Below are positions 22,600-34,044 of a stretch of DNA of 64,000 nt, piece after piece. The DNA comes from Zanthoxylum bungeanum. Its lineage: Eukaryota; Streptophyta; Magnoliopsida; Sapindales; Rutaceae. Position numbers and translations under genes: made by a program. Numbering within the stretch: the stretch's first letter is position 1; each line of letters begins with the position of its first letter. The DNA lies in the NCBI GenBank assembly GCA_019454045.1, contig SKCR01049638.1, positions 62,001 through 126,000 on the forward strand, given 5' to 3'. The notes below the pieces were generated by a model, which ran no database searches, was not told where the DNA came from, and worked only from the letters and a program-made list of their open reading frames with translations.

Positions 22600-25128
22600 T
22601 TAGGTTCAAGCATGAAAAATGTAGGGCTTAAAATTGGGTATTTTGTATTTGAGCATGATTTATTAAAATTGGATGTTTGAGCATGCTTAGTATATGTTAT
22701 ATTGAAGATTGATTTGATCAATTTCAACAAAATGTGATTGGATCAATTTTGCCCAAATTTTATGAGTTGGCCGAATGTGTATGTAATTTTGGATTCTTGG
22801 AATTTTTGATTTTTGATTCATTTGATGAGTTGGAATCTATTAGGTTGATGTTAATTTGAATCGAATTGGATTGGATTTCGAATTGGACAAAAACCCCAAA
22901 AATTCTATGTTGGCCGAATTGGAACTATGCCCTAATGTCTTGGTAATTTTGATTTTGTGACATTGGATGTGTATGAAATCAAATTGGATGGTGATTTAAT
23001 GTCGATTGTGGGTTCGATTGGATTGAAACCAAATCGGACACAAAATCCTTCCTTGGCCGAGAGCATTAAAAGCATGTAATGGGTTTGATTTTTCAATTTG
23101 TGTGTTGGACATATGATAATAAATTGAGTATGATTAATTGGACTATTTGATGTTTTGGAAATGTTGATTTAGTTGATTAATCATATAATGCACTTTAGGT
23201 AATTAAATTGCGGAATTGGATTCATGAAATTTAATTATTTAGGCTTAAATTAGATTTGGGCTTCTAATGTTGTATTTGGGCATATTGGGCTTGATTTTAT
23301 CAAGTTGGGTTTAGGCCAAATGGATTGGATCCAATTGGGCCCAAAACCTTAACCATAAAGCCCAAATGCGACTAATGAACCTTTAAAGTTCAAATGGGCC
23401 TAATGGGCCAAGATTGATTTATGGGCTTATGGGGTAAATCCCGGATTGGACTTTGGTTATCGGTTTGACCCGAGTTGACCAAAAGTCCACGCCTTAAGAA
23501 ATCAATTAAAAGCCCATTGGACTTTAATTGAATTGACGTTGGACGTTAATCGGTCTTTGAGACGCGTTACGATTAAATTTGGAATTTAAATCGTAAAAGG
23601 TTTATTAAATAAAAGTGTAATATTTAATTTGGAATTGAATATTGAATTAGTATTAAATACATGTTAAATTAGATTTAATGATGTAGTTTAATTTAATTCA
23701 AGAATTCGTACTTTGAGTACTTATTCGCAAAAACGAGTTTGACTCGAACAAAATCAAATCGTTGTTTGAACATTGGATGATCACTTAATTATCAGATTAA
23801 TTAATTTGATTAGATTGATTGATAGCATGCTTATGTGTGTGAATACGTGGTTGTGTTGAATGAATAATGTATATCGAGGATATTAGATGGGTGGGCAATT
23901 TTAGAAATTGTTGTAATAAATTCGATTTATTAAATTGGACCTGCTTGTCCAGCCTTATCACCTTCATTCTCTTTGTATTCTCTTCTCACCTATTCCCCTC
24001 TATGTATATGAGGTTTCTTTAGAAGTGTAGTATAACGGGTAGAAGTAATACAAGTGCTAGCTTGAGTGAGAAAGGGAGAGATTTGATCTAGGATCAATGT
24101 GTAAAGTATCCATCCGCATATCATTATTATTTATTTCATACTCGCTTTATTATGTGTTTAGAATGCATGTTTAAGGGTGTATGATGATGAGACGTTAACA
24201 AAGATAATTAAATTGGTAGCCAATTTGCACGCGAAAAACCCTCGTTAAATATCAAGCGTTATTTTCCTTCCATTGAGTGATTCTTACTCAAGATCCGAGA
24301 TTGGCAGGGGTTGTTGGCCAAAGTCAAGCCCTTGTCCGTCAAAGATGTGTTTTAATCACGAGGCTTTGTTCCATATCGGTGTCGTGTCCAAGTTGTGGTT
24401 TGTTGGCCAAAGTCAAGACCACTTCTTGTCCATTGACATTGATTACGAAGCTTCCATGTCAATGGGTCCGCGCTTGACTGGATCACTAGGTTTGTTGTGC
24501 CAAAGCCAAGGCCTAGTTGATTCAGAGGAAAAAGGTTAGGGTATACATTCGATGTATAGGCATATATAAGATATATGTTTGGGACTTGGATGTCCACCTA
24601 CTGGATCTAGGAGTTGGATGAGATCCAATTGATCTTCGAGATCTACCTAGTTAATTATCATACAATTTGTTGGCCAAAGTCAAGATTGTGTGATATTTAA
24701 CGGGATCCTAGCCCACTAGGAAACACGGTTTCCCGAGTACTCGACAGAGGGTTAGAGGCTCGACGAAAAATAGTGGGAGGCAAGTATTGAATTTGCAACA
24801 TTCGTTCGAATACTCGCTAAACGCGCTCATCTATATTTTATTCGTCATATTAATCAAAAGTATTAGTTGGACTAATATTTTATGTTGTTTTAAAAATATA
24901 TAGTTGGACTATATACAAACTCATTCAATATATAGTTGATTTTATAATTGGATTATAGTAATCAATATAATTGAATTAAAATGATAGTTGATTTTATAAT
25001 TAGATTATAGTAATCAATATTAAAATTATAGTTGATTAAATAATTGGATTATTGTAATCATTATAATAAATAGTACGTTATTAAATTGATTAAATAATTG
25101 GACTATTGAAATCAAGAAAGAATTGAAA
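22600..25128 (+). other. CopB untranslated leader with repeated motifs
   Basis: No coding content was recognised. Copies of TTGGCCAAAGTCAAG lie near 24313, 24400 and 24668, with a variant near 24493; an inverted repeat GGACCTGCTTGTCC at 23937-23950; and a short hairpin CCTC...GAGG in CCCCTCTATGTATATGAGG (around 23996). From about 24900 to 25110 there are repeated blocks such as ATAGTTGATTTTATAATTGG. The CopA and CopF leaders share all of these in the same order. Confidence 0.75.
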
Positions 25129-25564
25129 TATGGGTCAAATAAGGGCAAATATTGGACGTGACATATTAATTTTGGAGATTGGAAACTTGAAAGGGCGTTT
25201 TGACGAAGTGCGGTTTTCGAAATTCCAATTTTGTGCATCTGTCGTATTTTGGGCATAACCTCTTATTCTGATATCGGATTGAGCTGATTCAAGTTTCAGA
25301 TTAAAGAAGACTCAATGAGCTACAACTTTTAAGAACAAAATAATTTCGAATTCTGAAAATTTCATGAGCGAAATTGATGAAAAATCTGGAAGTGTGTTAT
25401 GTGTAATTATTAAAGTCATTTTCAAAGCAAATAAATAAATAAAAATAGTCAAACTCCCACCAAACATGATAGCAATTAGTGGAGAAATTAGTGGAGCAAT
25501 TAATAATGGATTTGGTGGAGCAATTAGTGGAACAATTAATAATGGATTTGATGGGACAGCATCG
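25129..25564. other. Unassigned DNA with a 36-bp tandem repeat
   Basis: This stretch does not match any other part of the window. A 36-bp unit containing CAATTAATAATGGATTT is repeated about two and a half times at 25480-25560. Open frames on the minus strand here reflect the repeat and have no recognised content. Confidence 0.45.
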
Positions 25565-26795
25565 TCTATGTAGAGACATGAGAATGGAGGGACCTTATAT
25601 GATATGATCATATAGGACTGGACCTAGATAGAAATGAGTTTCTTATAATTTTTTTTAGATAAATAAATTCTTTTCGATATACTTGATGGTCATATATAGA
25701 TTGATCTGAATCTTGAGTGTACTACGAACTCTTACATTGCAGGCTATCTCTTTTGATTTACAAAGGTGAGGTTGGTGTATCAATCCCGACAAATAGCTAC
25801 GTACTTTAGGGACATGGTTTGGTATGTAATGGGGACGTTTTACATAGATATGGAATTCACTCCTTCTTGTGAGAAGTAGAGGAGTATATTCATTAAGGGT
25901 TGATTCTGTACTTGAATGGTTAGAGCGCTAAAGTCTTTCTATTATGAATAGAAAGATTAACATTCATAATGGTTATGAATAAATCGTTCATTAGAGAATC
26001 AATGGTACTTAAGGTAACAAATAATTAGATGGGTATAACGGATATTATGACTCAGATTTAATTATGAGATTCTCGTGAAGGGCCAATCAGTATATAATGA
26101 CTATATTGATGGACACCGACGTGGTTAAGCTTATTTTATCTATCTGCGGCAACAAGAGTGCAGCTTCAGATTTTTAGTGGAATAACCCAAAATTAATAAT
26201 TTGGAATATTTAATTAAGAGCTTGATTAATATTTTGGGATTATTGGAGCTCAGAATCGACGGTCCATTTGGTCCCCGTGCTAGCTCGATATACTGTACCA
26301 GATTAAATATAATTGGATAGTTCAATTATACACTCACATATGTATAATATATATTATTAATATGATTAATAATATTATTTTGTTATTTTTGAAACTATGT
26401 ATTAATTTTAATATATAGTTTTTAATAATTATATGATAATTATTAATTACATATTATTAAATTATATTACATATAATTTAATAAAAATGGTTTATAATTT
26501 TGAATTTCCAAAAATGGGTTTTTGGAAACCTTTGGTTTGGTTTTGGTAGTGACACCTTTTAAAAAGGTGATAGCACATTTAGTTTTGTAACATCTTTTTC
26601 ATTATTGTAATTAAATATTTGTTATCATAAAACTTTGAAAAAATCCATAGGGTGGCCGAAACTTTGCTAGTGGGGAGGGCAAGGGTTTGTTTGATTTTGG
26701 AAATTAATAACCCTGAGTATATAAAGAAAATATGTTTGGGTTGTTTTAACAGAACATTAGATATGAAAACACTGGTGTGACTCACCCATATAGAG
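25565..26795 (+). repeat. CopC-like LTR fragment, both ends lost
   Basis: GAGACATGAGAATGGAGGG at 25573 and the next 780 bp match 28977-29760 of the CopC LTR, including ATCATATAGGACTGGACC and GATTATTGGAGCT. From about 26480 to 26795 the match is poor, but a TATATAAAG and LTR-like character remain. It lacks the TGTTGGG start and the CTACA end. Confidence 0.7.
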
Positions 26796-27022
26796 GATGA
26801 TTTGGGCAGTGAGCTGGGCACATTTCGAGTCCAAAATAGTCCAGTTTTGTGTCGCTATTCCGGGACTGAAATTTTCTCCAAAACAGAAGCAAAATTTCAG
26901 TGGGAGAGCTGGTCAGATTCGGCCAGAAGAAGAGAATGGCAGAAAAAATTTCTACTGATCCTGGGTGTCTAACGTGTTTTCGCTACGCTAGAAAATGGTT
27001 CCTACTGCTCTGATACCACAAC
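26796..27022 (-). other. GypG leader and primer-binding site
   Basis: The minus strand reads TGGTATCAGAGC at 27018-27007, an exact initiator-Met tRNA complement, five bases after an LTR end. The rest, to 26796, is the first 200 bases of a leader. No gag was seen; the leader is cut by the CopC-like fragment. Confidence 0.7.
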
Positions 27023-28662
27023 TATAACACCCCGCTAGAGGCATGATGCTATCGACATGAGATATAATTAACCCATCTCCATAAGCCTCCAAATTTATAG
27101 AAGAACGAACATGATGTATCCTAAATCTGGACAACCTAGATCACAGTCCAGGATAAAAGCGGAATCTATAATAAACATCAAATATATAAAATGACTACAG
27201 GTCCACACAGAACACATCCAACTCAAAATTAACACTTAAGGGCTTCGTGCCCACAACATCATATACAATCAAAAAGATTACTTAATAATACAAAACAACG
27301 TGCTTAGCACGACCAATAATCATAATAACCATAAATCCTAAACCTCCAATACTTTTCCCTAGATATTTTCGATGGTGACTACAACTTGAATGATCCGTAT
27401 CTTGAGCATTGCTTCCAAAGCTAAAGTAGTTGACCAATCTGGTAGCCAAACTGTAAAACTAGCAAACTGGTTTGGTGTGAGTTATAAAAACGCGGTGAGC
27501 AACTATGCTCGTACGACAAATAAAAATACAAGTCAAACATATTAGAAACTTTTCAGAATTACAAAGTTATTTTGAGGTTAGGATTATCAAATTTATTTTT
27601 ATCCTTTTATTCTTTACACGTGTCAAATCTTCATATATACATATCTATATATGTGTCATCTAATAGCCAAACATCAAAAGCATGCAAAGCAAAATATCAA
27701 ATATCATAGAGTATGTCATCTAACATCGATTACATTTCAACCATATGAAACATGAAGTCAAATTTTTTATACTTTATTACAAATAAACATCTTTGAAATA
27801 TCATCAAATCGATAAGTCAAACAAAATTTCTTCATTTTGAAACAACCTTTCTTCCATTCTAATAGCCTTACGATTGCTTAACATTCATATTTATACACTT
27901 TCACTCATATTAGTTCTGAAATCATAGACTTCTCTTACATTCATGCAAATCCAATTTCAGAATTCTACAAACACATTATCATAATTCTACCAACACATTC
28001 AGTCTCTTCCACAATGTACATGCATAAAATAACAAACCTAGCAAACACACTTTATAACCTCTTATACTCACACCGATTTTCAAGTCATTCATTTATTCCA
28101 TGAAAGCATACATTGTCTAGACATATCACATGATTTATCATAAACACACATATACTCAGACATACATACAATCATCGTGCAACCGACAATGAAGCATACA
28201 TAACAGTCAATACATCAAATAACACATAACCCAAACAACACATACATAAGCACTGGCTTACACAAGCAATGCTCATATGAGACTCATTACTTATTTTAGA
28301 ATAGGTATGAGATGAATGTCGTCTAAATGGATTCCTAACTAACTTGGCTACTACACCACAAAGTTATCAATCAAACAAACACACATGCACATATATCACG
28401 TAACACAAACTCATCACACGATTTCTCATACAGAAGCATATACACGACAGACACTCGAAGTCGTCATCCAAATATTGATATACATACATATGTTTCAAAC
28501 ATATTAATATATATGTTACTACGAATTCAAAATGCTTTAACTTTAACAATCATCATAAATTTCACTTATCGATCAAACATACTCAGTTCAAAATTTCTAT
28601 CTGGAAATATTTGAAACAGAAACTTATCAATTAACATATCCATTTAGGAAGAACTGAGCTTA
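27023..28662 (-). repeat. GypG LTR, Tekay/Del-like, cut by CopC
   Basis: The plus strand starts TATAACACCCCGCTAG, the complement of an LTR end in GGGGTGTTATA, a form usual for Tekay/Del chromovirus LTRs (GGGTGTTACA). A GTGAGCAACTATGCTCGTA stretch at about 27496 is also in that style. The LTR runs to 28662, where CopC begins, so its other end is missing. No genes were seen; minus-strand frames near 28400 are AT-rich noise. Confidence 0.7.
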
Positions 28663-30782
28663 TGTTGGGAAATATGCCTTAGAGCTTCATATACTGTAAA
28701 CAAAATTATTTATTGAAATAAAAGATGCATTAATCATTTATCAAAATTATTAGATTTAAATCATATATTGTAAATTGTCTTGTTTATCCTTGATTACTCA
28801 TGTACTATCATAACTTAATGTATGAGTGTCATACATAAGAGGATTTAACTCTGAAGTTAGTAATCTAAAACAGTCCATAGAGAGCAAGCAAAGTAGGTAC
28901 TTTGTTTGTAATTTATCTATAGATGTGGTCCATTCTATACTTATATAAAGACCTTAATCTGGGATCGTTCATGTGGTGACATGAGAATAGAGGCACCTTG
29001 TATGATGTGATCATATAGGACTGGACCCAGATAGAAATGAATATCTTATAATATCTGTTAAATAAAGAAAATCATTTTATCTACTAGATGGATTGATCTG
29101 AATCTTGAGTGTATTATGAAAACCTACATGGCAAGCTATATCCATTGATTTACTAAGGTGAGGTTAGTGAAGCAATCCCGGCCAATAACTATGTATTTTG
29201 GGGACATGGTTTGGTGTGTAGCTCGGAACATTTTTCATAGATATGGAGTTCAATCCTTCTTATGAGAACTATTAGAGTATCTTTCTTAATAGTTGATTCG
29301 GTACTTGAACGTTTGGAGCGCTCAAGTCTTTCTATTGCGAATAGAAAGATTTATATTCATAAGAGTAATGATTAAATTATTCATTGGAGAATCAATAGTA
29401 GTTAAGGTATAAAATAATTAGAGGGGTATAACGGACTTATGACCCGGCTCTAATTATGAGATACTCGTGAAGGGCCAATCTGTATGTAATGACTATATCA
29501 ATGGACACTGAAGATGTTCGACTTATATTTACCATCTATAGCAATGAGACTTCATTTTCGAGTTGTTAGTGGAATAACACGAAGTTAATAATTTGAAATA
29601 TTTAACTAAAGAGTTTAATTAATATTTTGGGATTATTGGAGCTGGGAACTATAGGTTCATTTGTCCTCGTGCTAGCTCGATTAACTGTAGCAAACCTAAT
29701 ATAATTTGATTGTCTAATTATATTCTCATATATATATATATATTATTAATATGATTAATAATATAATTTGTCACAAATGAAAAAATATATTAAATTAATT
29801 GAATATAATATTTTCTAGAATTCTTTAATTATGAGATAATAAAATTATAATTGTGAGAAAATTATTGCATCATTTTGATAATGCTAGATTATGAGATAAC
29901 CAAGTAATAATCATGAGATAATTATTACATCATAATTATGATAATTATATCATTATAAAGATAATGGTATATCCATTATCTTGAAGACATGTCCATATGA
30001 CTTACCATACTCTCCAATATTTTATTTCTAATTAGGTATGACCTAATTACCTAACCTTCGTCTATTTCACATGTCTTTGCTTAGTATTTCACTTAATTGC
30101 GTTTGCCATTACAATAGAATGGCATGGTGGATTAGTGATAAGGTTTTATTTGCTTTGGAAATGAATATAATCTTTATCATTTCCACTCAAGGGTTGAGTA
30201 AGGGTGATCTATCATTTACACAAGAGTTGTGAGAGAGTTGGAGAAAAAGAGAAATCCAGAATATTTTCTCAAGAATTGAGAGAAAGGAATATTTTCTCAA
30301 GTGTTAAGAATAGAGAGAAAAAGAGTGAAGTTGTCTACCACTTTTTCAAGAGTTGTGAGAGAGTTAGAGAGAAAAAGAAAATCCAGAATTTTATTTGTCA
30401 TCAAGAGTTGAGAGAAAATAAAATTTTCTCAAGTGTTGAGAATAGAAAGAAAAATAGTGAGTTAGATCTTCATCTTCATCATTCACTCTTTCTAAAAGCC
30501 AAAACATTTTGTGACAAAATGCTACTCTAAATAGTTTAAAGGTTATACTTTGTGAGTAAAGGCCAAACTTCGATTTATTGATTTCGAGTCATAGTTCGGA
30601 AGATCGGGTGGTTGATCCTAGCATTGGTTCTCTGAGGAAACACATCCACATCGAGGAGCAAATCCAATCACCAAAAGTTGGTGGAATTTGATTTCAAAAA
30701 ATGGAGAAGGCAATAAATTTTTCAAGGTCAATCTCAGAGCCAAAGGTATTTCTGTTGCTCATTAGGAAAGGCATTTCCTACA
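28663..30782 (+). repeat. CopC 5' LTR (2120 bp)
   Basis: It starts TGTTGGGAAATATGCC and ends GGCATTTCCTACA at 30782, giving an imperfect terminal inverted repeat. A tandem duplication with a 126-bp period lies at 30221-30470; it creates a plus-strand frame (30204-30530) that is only this repeat. AT-rich runs fill 29720-29990. Confidence 0.9.
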
Positions 30783-30784
30783 AT

Positions 30785-30797
30785 TGGCATCAAGAGC
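30785..30797 (+). other. CopC primer-binding site
   Basis: TGGCATCAAGAGC lies two bases after the LTR, identical to the CopB site and close to the initiator-Met tRNA complement. Confidence 0.78.
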
Positions 30798-32632
30798 TAA
30801 GGTTGAAAAGTGTTATTAACCCTTCTCTTTTTCAGTTACAAGTTTTAATGATTTATATGAGAAAGATATTGTTATTAAGCATGTTGTGATGAGTAGACAC
30901 AATTTTAATATTCATGAGATGAATGTTTTAATGTTCATAAGATGAATGTTTAATTTGATTCATGTGATGAATGTATTGTGTTGATCGTTAATTTGTAATG
31001 GCTCTTAATTTTAGTATTGGGAATGTAAGACCATAAAGCCATATTCTTTCAAGGGTTTTAAGTTCATTCCTTTTGTAATAAGTTCAAGTGTAACACTATT
31101 TGTAACTTGTTCGAGCCGATGCAACGAAGGACTTATCATGAACTGATTCCATAAAGAACTCAACACTACCTCATGGAGCAAGATTTGAAGACCAATAGAT
31201 GCCTTGAATTATTATTGTACTAATTAGATTCGTATAGAAAAATAAGAGTCTGGTTAACGTAATTTTCGATGTGTATGTTTTTCTTTCCAGACCTGGAAAA
31301 CAGGCTGCGTCACGACGCTCACCAACTCGCGTCGTAATGCCCAAAAGAATTAAGTTACTGCCTCGGTTTTACACTACAGAGCATCGTGATGTGCATATGG
31401 GCGTCGCGACGCCTAGATGGTTAAAGTTGAATTTTTTTTTAAAATATCTAATAACATGTCATATAGCCTAATGTGCCTACTCTTGCATTTTTAAATGCCA
31501 CAACATGTTTAGATGCATGATAATCTAAGTCATAAAATGTGATTTTATGTAATTTAAGAGTAAAATTGAAATATGAGATGCATGAAAACTAATTAATAAG
31601 ATTAATTGGTTTAATGGTTTAAAAATTGAGAATTAAAAGTTTAATATTTATATACCTTATAAGTGCATTATATTTTCCTTGGTATATAGGATGGAAACCC
31701 GAACGTAAATTCCATAACCCATTCTGAATGGATGGTAATGTGGTCTACACTTGGGATACAATTCCACGTACCATTAACATGCTTCAATCAATTAAATAGT
31801 TTAATTAATATTGGTCCATTCGTTGAATTCTAAATTTTAAAACCTATTAATGAACCAATGTTTAAGAGTTAAAATAAATTAGGTCACTAAAGAAAACTTG
31901 ATTAAATTAGTTTAATTAAGTAAAATGTTAGTTGAGACTAATCGAAAACAGTGAATAAAATTTTAAGTGTTAAAATTGGTTAGATCACTAATAATCCACT
32001 ATTATTAATTAGGTTATGTTTTAGCCGCTCATAATCTAAATAAATTGGATACTAATGTAATAGAAACCTTAAACTCTAAAATAGTGAGTGGGAGAGGGAT
32101 ATATCTCATGATCTCTGCTACTGTCCGAAAACATGAGATTCAAAAGCACCTCGAGACGGCTTTATTTTCGTCCCCCTACGGATGGTGTCCACTTTGGGTC
32201 AATATCAGGTTTGGATTCCGAGAGGATAAGAACTTTATATGTATTTGGTGATTTTACCTATCCTACGACGTCACTTCGCTAGTTAATTCCAATGGTTTCG
32301 AAACACCGGGTTACACTCACAAAGGAATGATTAAATAGTTAATCAATATTCCTTGATCAAATAAAACGGTAGTTGATTAATATATGAATAAGAGTTATTT
32401 CCAGATATATTAATCAATTGCGATTGTCTCAATCTATCATGCAAGTACTTGGCCTACCCTACGGCGGTACTTATTTGTGGGATGATAGATTTCCATGGCA
32501 TAGTAATTCTTTTAGGTTTCTAATTCATTATACATGGATCATGCATCATGTTTAATTTTATACCTAAATGATTGATCATTTTAATATGCGATGAATGAAT
32601 GTTGAATGCATGTTTGTTTATTTATTTCAGCC
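30798..32632 (+). other. CopC untranslated leader
   Basis: No coding content was recognised. It holds a perfect 14-base palindrome GGCGTCGCGACGCC at 31400-31413 and a block at 31679-31770 that is also present in the GypD LTRs (see findings). It ends in TTTATTTCAG directly before CCATGG, a sequence like a 3' splice site next to the gag start. Confidence 0.7.
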
Positions 32633-33425
32633 ATGGTATCTCCAATAATCGCTATTCTCTCACAAGATAAAATAACTGGAGAAAAGTATGTTAAATGGAA
32701 AAGTAACATGAATGATGTATTTTTCTGCGAAAACCTTAAATTTTTCCTAACGGATGAATGTCCTCTTGAGCAAGCCCCCAATGCTACCAAAGCTGTACGT
32801 GATGCCTATAATAATTGGGTTACCCTCGATGAGAAAGCTCGCTGCATTTTGATAGCAAGGATATCCGAGGTTGTAGCTGCAAAGCCTGAGCCTATGTTTA
32901 AAACATCTTTAATAAAGCAATCATTACAAGACATGTTTGGGCAACCTTCAGAGCGGCAACAACATGAGGTTATATCTCATTATTAACTATTAGGATGAAG
33001 GAAGGAACATCAGTCTGAGAGCATGTCTTAAGGATGATGTCTCATCTCAATACTTCTGAAACTTACGGTGCTCGTATTAATGAGCACGCTTCCAAAGAAG
33101 TTCATGTAGTTTGAAAGCACTATTCAATGAACAAGTTGTCTTTTACTTTGACCCAACTGCTAAATAAGCTCACCAGTTACAAGTCCATGTTGGAATCTCA
33201 TAAACCTACTGCAGAGGCAAATGTTGTCGAATATTCTAGATCTGCAAAGAATAAGAATAAAGGCACTGAAAAGGGTATTGCAAAGCCTATGAAAAATAAT
33301 TACAAGAAATGTTCTAAAGGTGCCAAGCCTTAAGGAAAAAGGTTCCATTGCAAAAAGAATGCGCATAGGAAGAGGAACTGTCCTAAATACCTTGATGAGC
33401 TACAAGAGAAAAGGAATACTGGTAA
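32633..33425 (+). pseudogene. CopC gag
   Basis: The start is set at the ATG at 32633 (CCATGG context), which gives MVSPIIAILSQDKITGEKYV, the usual beginning of copia Gag; an ATG further upstream in the frame only extends into the leader. The UBN2-type domain follows (TGEKYVKWKSNMNDVFF, EKARCILIARI). A stop comes after ISHY at about 32984. Later pieces show LSFTLTQLLNKL and a Lys-rich tail, then a degenerate zinc knuckle (FHCKKNAHRKRNCPKY, about 33340-33390) lacking the first Cys and the Gly-His of the usual motif. Confidence 0.85.
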
Positions 33426-34044
33426 GTACAATTTACTTGTTATCGAATCTTTATTAGTGGAGGATGATAAATCCGTATGGATTATTGATTCTGAAGCCAC
33501 TAACCATGTTTGTTCTTCTTTGCAGCTACTTGTTTCATGGAAAGACCTTGCTGAAGGTGACTATATCATGTGAGTTGGGACAATGTTTGTTATTTCAGAA
33601 AGAGCAGTGAGAGTTCCAAATTAAACTTAAATAATTGTTATTTATGTTTAAAAAATGCGCTTTTCATTCCTAATTTTCACAGAAATTTGATTTCTGTATC
33701 TAAATTTATGGAAAATGGTTTTCCTGTTTCTTTGATAATAAATTGGTTATTATTATTAGAAATGGATTAACAATATGCACATGAAACTCCAAGAATAATT
33801 TCTATGTGTTAAGACCGTTAACAAATAATTCACTACCCAATACTGAAATGTTTAAGGTTGAAAAATCTAAAACAAAACGGTAGAAGATTTCTCACAATGA
33901 CACATATCTATGGAATCTTAGATTTGGACATATTAACCTTGACCAGATAGATAGTTGATAAAGAACGGAGTTTTAAACTAGTTAAAACATGTAACTTTAC
34001 TAGTCTGCGAATCTTGTCTAGAAGGCAAAATGAAAAAGAGACCT
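33426..34044 (+). pseudogene. CopC protease and pre-integrase segment, left half of pol
   Basis: WIIDSEATNHVC places the protease active site at 33487-33495, with the catalytic Asp kept but DSG changed to DSE. Copia sequence NALFIPNFHRNLISVSKFME follows. The GAG-pre-integrase part is recognisable by LWNLRFGHIN and CESCLEGKMK. Several stops interrupt it. It ends at the GypD insertion, whose left target duplication is GACCT at 34040-34044. Confidence 0.82.

Larger units (their letters stand above)
20490..25128 (+). mobile_element. CopB: copia element, 5' LTR and leader only
   Basis: This part holds a full 5' LTR, a primer-binding site and about 2.5 kb of leader matching the CopF leader. The similarity to CopF stops at about 25128, before any gag sequence. 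The rest of CopB and its 3' LTR are not in the window, and neither is the continuation of GypE gag. A deletion or rearrangement at about 25129 is likely. Confidence 0.8.

Noticed and set aside
30204..30530. 108-codon frame with Glu/Lys/Ser repeats
   Set aside because: Explained by a 126-bp tandem duplication in the CopC LTR.
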